From positions 1-64,000 of the forward strand of contig CABYZT010000002.1 in NCBI GenBank assembly GCA_902523515.1: DNA of 64,000 bases, written 5' to 3'. The DNA comes from an uncultured Pelagibacteraceae bacterium (GTDB lineage Bacteria > Pseudomonadota > Alphaproteobacteria > Pelagibacterales > Pelagibacteraceae). Below are positions 7,567 through 15,915 of this stretch, in pieces. The stretch's first letter is position 1. Every line of letters starts with the position of its first letter. The translations under genes and the position numbers were made by a program. The notes under the pieces are model-generated. The model was not told the origin of the DNA. It ran no database searches and was given only the letters and a program-made list of their open reading frames with translations.

Positions 7567-8685
7567 ATGAAAAAAGACACTTTGTTAGGCGTATTTAAAA
7601 GTAAGGGTAGACTTAATAAAGAAGCTAATTCTAAATACAGATCTCCTTTTCAACGCGACAGAGATCGTATAATTCACAGCGCATCATTTAGAAGATTAAA
7701 GCACAAAACCCAAGTATTTGTTAACACAGAAGGGGATCATTTTAGAACAAGGATTACTCATTCAATTGAAGTTGCTCAAATAGCAAGATCAATTGCAAAA
7801 TATCTAAAATTAAATGAAGATTTAGCTGAAACCTTAAGTCTTGCTCATGATTTAGGTCATACCCCATTTGGCCATGCAGGAGAGGATGCTCTAAATGAGT
7901 GTATGGAAAGCTATGGTGGCTTTGATCACAATCTTCAAACACTAAGAATAGTAATGTTTTTAGAAAATAAATATTTCAAATTTGCTGGATTAAATTTAAC
8001 TCTTGAAACTTTAGAGGGACTTTTAAAACATAACGGACCCGTAGAAGATCTAAGCATGATCAACAAACTAATTGGATCAAAAGTTTTCAAAAATAAGATT
8101 AACTTTAATACGTATCCATCTTTAGAAGCTCAAATATCAGCAATATCAGATGATATTGCATATAATAATCATGATATTCAGGATGGAATTAAAGCAAACC
8201 TATTCAAACTTGAGGAATTAGTTGAAATAGATTTTTTTAAAGAAATTTATCAAAAATATAAAAAAAAAATTAATAAAAAAAATTATAAAATTGCGATTTA
8301 CCAAATGATAAGAGACTCGATAGATGTTATGATTAGAGACTTATTAAGGAATACAGAAAAAAATATTAAAAAATTAAAAATTAAATCATTAAAGGATGTG
8401 TCAAAATCAAATCAATTAATAGTCTCCTTTTCAAATAAAATAGAAAATTCAGAACAAGAAATCAGATCTTTTTTAAGACACAGAATGTATGACAATAAAT
8501 CAGTGCTTAATAAGAATCAAAGAGGTAAAATGATAATTAAGAAATTATTTAAAATAATTAAATCAAATCCTAGAAAATTTCTTACTAAAGAGCAATTGAC
8601 TAAAGACAAATATAGAGCTATTTCAGATTTTATATCTGGTATGACAGACAGATACGCAATTAACCTTTATAACGATAATAAATGA
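7567..8685 (+). CDS. dgt: dGTP triphosphohydrolase-like HD-domain protein
   Basis: 372 residues. A deoxynucleoside triphosphate triphosphohydrolase of the dgt family, which removes triphosphate from dNTPs. The HD metal centre is visible: H65 (ITHSIEVA), H94-D95 (LAHDLGHTPFGHAGE) and a distal Asp in ISDDIAYNNHD. The N-terminal RSPFQRDRDRIIHSASFRRLKHKTQV is a strong family signature. The ATGA overlap with argS is the usual alphaproteobacterial arrangement. The last third is lysine-rich and less conserved. Confidence 0.92.
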   Translation: MKKDTLLGVFKSKGRLNKEANSKYRSPFQRDRDRIIHSASFRRLKHKTQVFVNTEGDHFRTRITHSIEVAQIARSIAKYLKLNEDLAETLSLAHDLGHTPFGHAGEDALNECMESYGGFDHNLQTLRIVMFLENKYFKFAGLNLTLETLEGLLKHNGPVEDLSMINKLIGSKVFKNKINFNTYPSLEAQISAISDDIAYNNHDIQDGIKANLFKLEELVEIDFFKEIYQKYKKKINKKNYKIAIYQMIRDSIDVMIRDLLRNTEKNIKKLKIKSLKDVSKSNQLIVSFSNKIENSEQEIRSFLRHRMYDNKSVLNKNQRGKMIIKKLFKIIKSNPRKFLTKEQLTKDKYRAISDFISGMTDRYAINLYNDNK

Positions 8686-10415
8686 ACATTTTTGAATTAT
8701 ATCTAGATAAAATTAAATCTATTATTGTTGAGCTTAGTAAAAAAAATCAACTCATCGTTCCAGAAAATTTCAATGGTATTAATGCGGAAATACCACCTCC
8801 TAAATTTGATTGTGATATTTCCACTAACGTTGCAATGGTTTTATCTAAACTAAATAAAACTTCTCCAATAGAATTGGCTGAAAAACTTGCACCTGAAATA
8901 AAAAATAGTGATGATTTAATAGAAAACATATCAGTTGCTAAACCTGGTTTTATAAATATTAAATTTAAGCCATCTTTTTGGTCAAACTTTATTAAAGAAA
9001 TAATTGATAACGCTGAAAAATTTGGAATTAATGAAAAAGAGAAAAAAAATAATTATTTAGTTGAATTTGTATCAGCTAATCCTACAGGACCTTTGCATGT
9101 TGGTCATTGTAGAGGAGCTATTTTAGGTGACGTCATATCTAATGTTTTAATATTTAATAAACATAAGGTTACAAAAGAGTATTATGTAAATGATTATGGT
9201 AACCAGATTATAAATTTTACAAAATCTGTATATTTTAGAATTAGAGAAGTAAAATTTAACGAAACATTTCCTCAAGATAACCCTGATTTGTACCCAGGAG
9301 ATTACCTTATTGATTTTGCAAAAAATATAATTTCGGATAATTCAGATCTAAATTTTGATGATTATGAGCAAATAAGCGATAAGTTAACAGCTTTATCTAT
9401 AGAACAAGCGCTACTTTTAATTAAAAAAAACCTTAAGAGTTTAGGAATTAACCACGATAATTTTGTTAGTGAAAAAAGCATTGTTTTAAACAATGAAGTA
9501 GAGAGTGTAATAAAATTTTTAGAAAAGAATAAATTTGTATACAAAGGAAAAATTAAAGCTCCAGCTGGTGAAGACGATAAAAACTGGATAGAACGAGAAC
9601 AGTTACTTTTTAAATCTACTGATTTTGGTGACGATAAAGATAGAGCATTGCAAAAATCAGATGGAGCATGGACTTATTTTGCAAGCGATGTTGCTTATCA
9701 TAAAAATAAAGTTGATCGTAAATTTGATTATTTAATAAATATTCTTGGCGCAGACCATGCTGGATATATCAAAAGAATTTCATCTTCAGTTGAAGCTTTG
9801 TCAGGAAAAAAAGATAAATTAATCTGTAAAATTAGTCAGCTTGTAAAATTAATTAAAGATAACAAACCATTTAAGATGTCTAAACGAAAGGGAGACTACA
9901 TCACTGTTGATGATTTAATTGAAGAGGTTGGAAAAGACGCAACTAGATTTATCATGCTTAATAGAAGTAGTGATGTAGAATTAGATTTTGATTTTGATGC
10001 TGTTAAAGAAAAATCAAAAGATAATCCGTTATATTATGTTCAATATTGTTATGCTAGAATTTCATCTGTCTTTAGACATATTGACAAAGATTTAAATACA
10101 AAAATTGAATTAGATGATTTTAGTTTTGAATATTCAAATGATGAGATAAAAATTTTAAAAAAGATTTCAGAATGGCCTAAATGTATCGATGCAGCTAGTT
10201 CAAAATTAGAACCTCATAGAATACCTGTTTATTTATATGATCTTGCCTCAAAATTTCATTCTTATTGGAATCTTGGCAAACAAAACCCAGAAAAAAGATT
10301 TATTAATGACCAAAAAAAAGTTGCACCAGATAAATTAATTTTTTTAAAAGCAATATCTAACGTTATAAAATCAGGAATGGATATAGTTGGTGTTGATACA
10401 CCAGACAAAATGTAA
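8682..10415 (+). CDS. argS: Arginyl-tRNA synthetase
   Basis: 577 residues, class I synthetase that charges tRNA-Arg. The HIGH-type motif is HVGH in ANPTGPLHVGHCRGA (about 135-150). The KMSKS-type motif is KMSKRKGDY, kept in full, unlike many ArgRS proteins where it is degenerate. The anticodon-binding alpha-helical domain fills the last 130 residues and contains the usual YYVQYCYARI. It overlaps dgt by four bases and the next small gene by one (TAATG). Confidence 0.96.
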   Translation: MNIFELYLDKIKSIIVELSKKNQLIVPENFNGINAEIPPPKFDCDISTNVAMVLSKLNKTSPIELAEKLAPEIKNSDDLIENISVAKPGFINIKFKPSFWSNFIKEIIDNAEKFGINEKEKKNNYLVEFVSANPTGPLHVGHCRGAILGDVISNVLIFNKHKVTKEYYVNDYGNQIINFTKSVYFRIREVKFNETFPQDNPDLYPGDYLIDFAKNIISDNSDLNFDDYEQISDKLTALSIEQALLLIKKNLKSLGINHDNFVSEKSIVLNNEVESVIKFLEKNKFVYKGKIKAPAGEDDKNWIEREQLLFKSTDFGDDKDRALQKSDGAWTYFASDVAYHKNKVDRKFDYLINILGADHAGYIKRISSSVEALSGKKDKLICKISQLVKLIKDNKPFKMSKRKGDYITVDDLIEEVGKDATRFIMLNRSSDVELDFDFDAVKEKSKDNPLYYVQYCYARISSVFRHIDKDLNTKIELDDFSFEYSNDEIKILKKISEWPKCIDAASSKLEPHRIPVYLYDLASKFHSYWNLGKQNPEKRFINDQKKVAPDKLIFLKAISNVIKSGMDIVGVDTPDKM

Positions 10416-10675
10416 TGCTAAAAGAAATTAAGTATTTAATCTTTATTGTTGTAATTGCTTTATTTATTTTTTTAACTGGTAGATATTATTTTTCAGATGA
10501 AAATAAGAAGAAATCATACAGATCTTATAAAAATAACGATGAAAAAATTAAATTATATTCAAAAAACTTACCTGTTTTGGAAAACGATACACAAAATGTA
10601 ATAGAATACGTTAAGCAAACAAACAAAAAAAAGAAAAAAAAGTTTAATTTTTGGAAACTTTTAGAGAATGATTAA
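10415..10675 (+). CDS. Small single-pass membrane protein between argS and nagZ
   Basis: 86 residues: a short cytoplasmic start, one membrane helix at about 7-26 (YLIFIVVIALFIFLTG), then a charged, lysine-rich tail of about 60 residues. It overlaps argS by one base and nagZ by eight, so it is translated in the operon. In other alphaproteobacteria a SPOR-domain cell-division protein often sits in this exact slot. No SPOR domain is recognisable here, so this may be a shortened remnant keeping only the anchor. Function unknown. Confidence 0.7.
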   Translation: MLKEIKYLIFIVVIALFIFLTGRYYFSDENKKKSYRSYKNNDEKIKLYSKNLPVLENDTQNVIEYVKQTNKKKKKKFNFWKLLEND

Positions 10676-11618
10676 GAATAGAAGAGCTTTTATTGTTGGT
10701 TTAAAATCATCAACATTATCAAACAAAGAGATTGCTTTTTTAAAGAAATATAAACCATGGGGAGTTATTTTATTTTCAAGAAACATAAGTTCAATTGAAC
10801 AAACTAAAAAATTAACTGATAAAATAAAAAAGATATTCAAAGATAAGAAATACCCAATATTAATTGATCAAGAAGGTGGAAGAGTAAATCGATTAAGTAA
10901 AATTATCTCATTTAATAATTTGACTTCTGAATATTTTGGTAATTTATTCAAAAAAGATAAGAAAAAATTTAATATTATTTATAAATTATTTATCGATAAA
11001 ACTTCTTATTTGCTTAAATCAATCGGTGTTAATATAAATACTGTTCCTGTTCTAGATCTTCGAGTTAAAGGAGCTAGCAACATTATTGGTGATAGGTCTT
11101 TTTCAAAAAATAAAAAAAATATCTCTAAAATTGGAGATATTTGTATTGATTATTTTCATGAAAATTCCATTGGTACTGTGATGAAACACATACCAGGACA
11201 TGGATTAGCTAAGGTAGATAGTCATAAATTTACTCCTGTGGTTACAAAAAACTTAAATTATTTGAATAAAAATGATTTTTTTCCATTCAAGAAAAAACAA
11301 AGCTATTTTGCAATGACAGCGCATGTAATATATCGAAGTATTGATAGAATAAATACAGCTACACATTCTAAAAAAATTATAAATTTAATTAGAAATAAAA
11401 TTGGCTTTAAAAACATTTTAATTTCAGATGATTTATCAATGAAAAGTTTAAAAGATGATTTAAAAACTAATACGATTAAAACATTTAGTGCAGGTTGTAA
11501 TCTTGCTCTTCATTGCAATGGCAAATTGTCTGAAATGAAGGTAGTTGGTGATAATTCACCAAAGGTCAATAATTTTATTATAAAAAAAACATCGTTATTT
11601 TATAAAATTTTAAGTTAA
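10668..11618 (+). CDS. nagZ: Beta-N-acetylglucosaminidase, glycoside hydrolase family 3
   Basis: 316 residues. It removes N-acetylglucosamine from anhydro-muropeptides during cell wall recycling in the cytoplasm. The family motif KHIPGHG-6-SHK (KHFPGHG-DSH type) gives the catalytic His/Asp pair, and ISDDLSMKSL contains the nucleophile Asp. PILIDQEGGRVNRL binds substrate. The position between argS and scpA matches other alphaproteobacteria. Confidence 0.92.
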   Translation: MIKNRRAFIVGLKSSTLSNKEIAFLKKYKPWGVILFSRNISSIEQTKKLTDKIKKIFKDKKYPILIDQEGGRVNRLSKIISFNNLTSEYFGNLFKKDKKKFNIIYKLFIDKTSYLLKSIGVNINTVPVLDLRVKGASNIIGDRSFSKNKKNISKIGDICIDYFHENSIGTVMKHIPGHGLAKVDSHKFTPVVTKNLNYLNKNDFFPFKKKQSYFAMTAHVIYRSIDRINTATHSKKIINLIRNKIGFKNILISDDLSMKSLKDDLKTNTIKTFSAGCNLALHCNGKLSEMKVVGDNSPKVNNFIIKKTSLFYKILS

Positions 11619-11627
11619 TATCTGAGC

Positions 11628-12371
11628 ATGACTGTTTCTGATTCTGCATTATTTAATGTTGATATTAATAACTATAATGGCCCTCTAGATGTACTTTTAG
11701 ATTTAGCTAAAGCTCAAAAGGTAGATCTTGAAGAGATATCAATTACCAAGTTAGCAGATCAATTTCATGATTATATTACAAAAGAAAAAAATTTAAATTT
11801 AGAAATTGCTTCTGAATATTTATTGATGGCAACTTGGTTAGCATATTTAAAATCTAAATTGTTACTTCCAGGAACACCAGAAGAAGAATTTAAAGTTCAA
11901 GAAGTTGCAGAAAAATTAAAATTACAACTTAAAAAATTAGAATTAATAAGATTGCTTTCCGAACAAATGCTCAAAAGAAAAAGATTAGGAAGAGAAATTC
12001 GATCAAGAGGAATGAAGGGAAATATAAGATCTATTTATAGTACTGAGTATAATTTAAGTTTATTTGAACTTCTTAAGTCATATTCAACAATTATTATGAC
12101 CAAGGACTTTCAAAAAATGAACATTCCCAAATTACCAGTATTTACTGCTGAAGATGGAATTAAAACAATAAGAGAGTTTTTTGGTAAATTAATCGAGTGG
12201 AAAAAATTAGATGATTTAATTCCTAAAAATTTTAAAAACGGATCAAAATATAAACGTACTGGTAAAGCAGGAATATTTGCTGGTTCTTTAGAATTGGTTA
12301 AAGAGGGAAATTTGACCATGAAACAGGATAAGTTGTTTGATGATATTTATGTTAAGGAAAATAATGATTAA
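11628..12371 (+). CDS. scpA: Segregation and condensation protein A
   Basis: 247 residues. The kleisin subunit that bridges SMC heads in the chromosome condensation complex with ScpB. The N-terminal signature YNGPLDVLLDLAKAQKVDLEEISI and the EYLLMATWLAYLKSKLLLP stretch are diagnostic. The C-terminal winged helix is at about 165-235. It overlaps scpB by eight bases and lies nine bases after nagZ. Confidence 0.95.
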   Translation: MTVSDSALFNVDINNYNGPLDVLLDLAKAQKVDLEEISITKLADQFHDYITKEKNLNLEIASEYLLMATWLAYLKSKLLLPGTPEEEFKVQEVAEKLKLQLKKLELIRLLSEQMLKRKRLGREIRSRGMKGNIRSIYSTEYNLSLFELLKSYSTIIMTKDFQKMNIPKLPVFTAEDGIKTIREFFGKLIEWKKLDDLIPKNFKNGSKYKRTGKAGIFAGSLELVKEGNLTMKQDKLFDDIYVKENND

Positions 12372-13065
12372 AAAAGAAAAAATTCCAAAAGATAATATTG
12401 TTAAATTTCCATCTAAATTATCAGATTTAGAAAAAGAAATTGAAGCAGTTATTTTTGCTGCTGCTGAACCATTAGATGTTGATACAATTGAAAGCAAAAT
12501 TACTAAAAAAGGTAACGTCTCTAAATCATTAGAAAAGTTGCAGCAAGAATACTCTAAACGTGGAATTAATCTGGTTTGTATAAAAGAAAAGTGGTCCTTT
12601 AGAACTTCTCCTAACTTGTCAAACATCATGTTGCAAGAAAGAACGGTTGAAAAAAAACTTTCTAGAGCTGCGGTGGAGACCTTAGCGATAATTGTTTATC
12701 ACCAACCTGTTACTAGAGCAGAGATTGAGGAGATAAGAGGAGTTGCATTTGGAACGAATACTCTTGAAATATTGATGGAACTCAACTGGGTGAAACCAGG
12801 TGGTCGTAAAGATGTACCGGGTAGACCAATTCAGTATGTTACAACTGATGAATTTTTAAGTCATTTTAATCTTCAAAAATTATCTGATTTACCAACAATT
12901 GATGAACTAGGTGCCGCTGGTTTAATTGATAGTTCTAGTATTGATAATGCAATTTTTGGAACAGGAAAATTCTATAAAGAAAAACAAGAAGAAAAAAAAG
13001 AGGATATTTATTCCAATATTGATGAGATGTTAAATAGCACTCTTGATACAGAAGAGAAAGATTAA
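12364..13065 (+). CDS. scpB: Segregation and condensation protein B
   Basis: 233 residues from the ATG at 12364, which gives the operon's usual ATGATTAA overlap with scpA; an upstream TTG frame adds nine unlikely residues. Tandem winged helices are marked by LEKEIEAVIFAAAEPLD, AALETLAIIVYHQPVTRAEIE-type text (AAVETLAIIVYHQPVTR) and GRPIQYVTTDEFL. It forms the ScpAB subcomplex that regulates SMC. The acidic and lysine-rich tail after about 195 is variable in the family. Confidence 0.94.
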   Translation: MIKKEKIPKDNIVKFPSKLSDLEKEIEAVIFAAAEPLDVDTIESKITKKGNVSKSLEKLQQEYSKRGINLVCIKEKWSFRTSPNLSNIMLQERTVEKKLSRAAVETLAIIVYHQPVTRAEIEEIRGVAFGTNTLEILMELNWVKPGGRKDVPGRPIQYVTTDEFLSHFNLQKLSDLPTIDELGAAGLIDSSSIDNAIFGTGKFYKEKQEEKKEDIYSNIDEMLNSTLDTEEKD

Positions 13066-13112
13066 CAAAAAAGTAACTTTTAAATTAACCATAAAAAGGT
13101 TATAAGTTTTTT

Positions 13113-13313
13113 ATGAGTATAGGAATTTGGCAAATAGCAATCGTAGTTATATTAGTAGTCTTATTATTTGGACGAGGTAAAATCTCTAGTCTAATGGGTG
13201 ATGTAGCTAAGGGAATTAAAAGTTTCAAAAAAGGAATGGCGTCAGATGTTACTGACGATACAGAGCCAAAAAATATATCCGACGAAAATAAAGACTCAGA
13301 AAACAAAGATTAA
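13113..13313 (+). CDS. tatA: Twin-arginine translocase subunit TatA
   Basis: 66 residues: one N-terminal membrane helix ([16 protein letters not shown]), a short hinge, then an amphipathic helix ([14 protein letters not shown]) and an acidic tail. TatA multimers form the pore for folded proteins. The first gene of tatABC-serS, 47 bases after scpB. The M48 lipoprotein at 27396-28223 carries a Tat-like signal and is a candidate substrate in this window. Confidence 0.95.
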   Translation: MSIGIWQIAIVVILVVLLFGRGKISSLMGDVAKGIKSFKKGMASDVTDDTEPKNISDENKDSENKD

Positions 13314-13318
13314 ATCAC

Positions 13319-13540
13319 ATGCCTACTATTGGTTGGTTTGAGATATTAATTGTTGTTGGTATTGCAATTGTTGTTCTTGGTCCAAAAGATTTTCCAATCA
13401 TGTTAAAAAAAGCAGGTTCTTGGATAGGAACTGCAAAAAGATATGTGAGCAACATTCAAAATGAAGTTTCTAATTTAGAAATTGATGAAGAAAAAATTGA
13501 TAATGAAATAAAAAAAGAAACAAAAAAAGATGAGCAATGA
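13319..13540 (+). CDS. tatB: Twin-arginine translocase subunit TatB, short form
   Basis: 73 residues. The membrane helix starts with the conserved Glu (GWFEILIVVGIAIVVLGP) that separates TatB from TatA, and is followed by KDFPIMLKKAGSWIGTAKRYVSNIQNEV, the TatB amphipathic helix. TatB binds signal peptides with TatC. It is much shorter than E. coli TatB (171 residues), lacking almost the whole C-terminal region. It sits six bases after tatA and overlaps tatC by eleven. Confidence 0.92.
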   Translation: MPTIGWFEILIVVGIAIVVLGPKDFPIMLKKAGSWIGTAKRYVSNIQNEVSNLEIDEEKIDNEIKKETKKDEQ

Positions 13541-14300
13541 AGAAAATGAAGGTGGATTTGTTAGCCATCTAACAGAACTAAGAAAAAGATTAATACATAG
13601 TTTTATATTTCTAATAATCTTTTTTGTTATTTGTTATATATTTGCAGAACATATCTATGGTTTTTTAGTTGATCCATTTGCTCAAGCTGTAAAAGATGAT
13701 GGATCTGACAGAAGGCTTATTTTTACAGCCTTACAAGAAACTTTTTTAACTTATATTAAGGTATCTTTTTTCACAGCTTTTTTTGTAACCTGTCCATTTA
13801 TTCTAATGCAAATATGGAAATTTATTGCACCAGGGTTATATAAACATGAAAAAGTTGCCATACTTCCATATCTTGTACTAACACCAATCCTTTTCTTTTT
13901 GGGAGGTATGCTTGTTTACTATTTGATAATGCCTCTAGCTATTAAATTCTTTTTATCATTTGAAAGTACAGGGATGTCTACAAGTTTACCAATTCAATTA
14001 GAAGCCAAAGTAAATGAATACTTATCACTTGTTATGAAGTTAATTTTTGCATTTGGAATAAGTTTCCAATTACCTATAGTTTTAAGTTTATTAGCAAGAA
14101 TAGGTGTCGTTGACAGTGAATTTTTAAAAGAAAGAAGAAAGTATGTAGTAATAATTATATTTGCTGCAGCAGCATTACTTACACCACCAGATCCAATTAC
14201 TCAAATAGGTTTAGCTATACCTTTATTAATTTTATATGAATTATCAATATTTTCAGTAAAATTTATAGAAAAGAAAAATTTAGAAAAAACTGATGCATAA
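13530..14300 (+). CDS. tatC: Twin-arginine translocase subunit TatC
   Basis: 256 residues with six hydrophobic helices. The signature FVSHLTELRKRLIHS at the N-terminus binds the twin-arginine signal, and LTPPDPITQIGLAIPLLILYELSIF is the conserved C-terminal part. It is the membrane receptor core of the Tat system with TatB. It overlaps tatB and serS (eight bases) in the same operon. Confidence 0.97.
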   Translation: MSNEENEGGFVSHLTELRKRLIHSFIFLIIFFVICYIFAEHIYGFLVDPFAQAVKDDGSDRRLIFTALQETFLTYIKVSFFTAFFVTCPFILMQIWKFIAPGLYKHEKVAILPYLVLTPILFFLGGMLVYYLIMPLAIKFFLSFESTGMSTSLPIQLEAKVNEYLSLVMKLIFAFGISFQLPIVLSLLARIGVVDSEFLKERRKYVVIIIFAAAALLTPPDPITQIGLAIPLLILYELSIFSVKFIEKKNLEKTDA

Positions 14301-15552
14301 TTTAAAAGAAATTAGAAAAGACTTTTCAAAATTTGAAAAAGATCTTGAAAAACGTTCAGTTAAAATTGATTTTAATAATTTAAAAAAACTTGATGAGTTA
14401 AATAGAGATTTAATTCAAAAGAAAGAAAATTTAGAAAAAGAAAAAAAAGATATTTCAAAATCTAAAGATGAAAGTTTATTTAAAAAATCTAAAGAAATAT
14501 CAGCGGAATTAGAAAAAATTACTGAGCAACAAAAAAATACTAAAACTGAATTAGATAATATTTTATCAAGTCTACCAAATATACCTCATAAAGATGTTCC
14601 AAATGGCAAAGATGAAAATGATAATGTAGAAGTTTTAAAAGCTGGAAAAGTTCCTGAGTTTGATTTTAAACCTAAATCACATTATGAACTTGGTGAAAAT
14701 TTAGGCATGCTTGATTTCGATCTTGCAACAAAAACAACCGGATCAAGATTTGTATTTGTTAAAAAAGAGTTAGCATTACTAGAACGAGCTTTATCTAACT
14801 TTATGTTAGATAATCATATTGTTCAAAATGGCTATCAAGAGATTTCACCTCCATTGATTGCCTCTGATAATACAATGTATGGAACAGGCCAATTACCAAA
14901 ATTTGAAAACGATCAATTTGAAATAAAATTTGATCAAGGATCTGATAGAAAATTTTTAATTCCAACTGCTGAAGTAATTTTAACAAATATTGTTAAAGAT
15001 AAAATTGTAGATCAAAAAGATTTACCAATGAGATTTGTTGCTTCAACCCCATGTTTTAGAAAGGAAGCAGGTAGTTATGGAAAAGATACCAAAGGAATGA
15101 TTAGACAACATCAATTTTATAAAGTTGAGATGGTTAGTATTGTTGAAAAAGAAAATTGTTTAGATGAATTAGAGCGAATGACAAATTGTGCAACAGATAT
15201 ACTGGATAAATTGGAATTACCTTATAGAAAAGTAATTTTATGTTCAGGTGATATGGGTTTTAGTGCAGAAAAAACTTATGATATTGAAGTGTGGTTACCA
15301 TCAGAAAATAAGTATCGTGAAATATCATCATGCTCTTCTTGTTCAACATTTCAGGCACAAAGAATGAAATCAAGATATAAAAATAAAAGCAAGGAAACTG
15401 TTTTTGTTGGAACATTAAATGGAAGTGGTTTAGCTGTGGGTAGAACTTTAATTGCTGTATTAGAAAACTATCAACAAAAAGATGGTTCGATTATTGTTCC
15501 TAAGGTACTGCGACCGTATATGAATAATTTGGAATTGATTTCAGCTAAATAA
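14293..15552 (+). CDS. serS: Seryl-tRNA synthetase
   Basis: 419 residues, class II synthetase. The N-terminal 100 residues form the long coiled-coil arm that holds the extra arm of tRNA-Ser. Motif 2 is CFRKEAGSYGKDTKGMIRQHQF and motif 3 is NGSGLAVGRTLIAVLENYQ. Its tRNA-Ser(UGA) substrate is encoded at 31291-31380. It overlaps tatC by eight bases, the usual alphaproteobacterial order. Confidence 0.97.
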   Translation: MHNLKEIRKDFSKFEKDLEKRSVKIDFNNLKKLDELNRDLIQKKENLEKEKKDISKSKDESLFKKSKEISAELEKITEQQKNTKTELDNILSSLPNIPHKDVPNGKDENDNVEVLKAGKVPEFDFKPKSHYELGENLGMLDFDLATKTTGSRFVFVKKELALLERALSNFMLDNHIVQNGYQEISPPLIASDNTMYGTGQLPKFENDQFEIKFDQGSDRKFLIPTAEVILTNIVKDKIVDQKDLPMRFVASTPCFRKEAGSYGKDTKGMIRQHQFYKVEMVSIVEKENCLDELERMTNCATDILDKLELPYRKVILCSGDMGFSAEKTYDIEVWLPSENKYREISSCSSCSTFQAQRMKSRYKNKSKETVFVGTLNGSGLAVGRTLIAVLENYQQKDGSIIVPKVLRPYMNNLELISAK

Positions 15553-15607
15553 AGTTGTTTTAATTACACAGATAGTATAAATATTCACATAATTTATAAG
15601 GAGATTT

Positions 15608-15901
15608 ATGGAAGGTTCAGGAATAGGACAATTTATACCGTTAATTTTAATTTTTGTTATTTTTTATTTTTTCTTAATCAGACCACAGCAAAAAAAAGTT
15701 AAAGAGCACAAAGCAATGGTTGAAAGCCTTAAGAGAGGTGACAAGGTTGTTACTTCTGGTGGAATTACAGGAACTGTGGAGAGACTTATAGACAATGATA
15801 AAGTTGAAGTAGAAATTGCTGAAAACGTTAAAGTTGAGATAGTAAAATCAACTGGTATCCAAAGTCTTGTTAATACAAATACACAAGAAGTTAAAAAATA
15901 A
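15608..15901 (+). CDS. yajC: Preprotein translocase subunit YajC
   Basis: 97 residues: one membrane helix (PLILIFVIFYFFLIRPQQKK) followed by a small soluble domain with the motif GDKVVTSGGITGTV. It associates with SecDF and the SecYEG translocon. A strong Shine-Dalgarno AAGGAG (15598-15603) lies five bases before the ATG, one of few clear ribosome sites here, after a 55-base gap that may hold the promoter of yajC-secD-secF. Confidence 0.95.
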   Translation: MEGSGIGQFIPLILIFVIFYFFLIRPQQKKVKEHKAMVESLKRGDKVVTSGGITGTVERLIDNDKVEVEIAENVKVEIVKSTGIQSLVNTNTQEVKK

Positions 15902-15915
15902 TTATTTTTAGTTAA

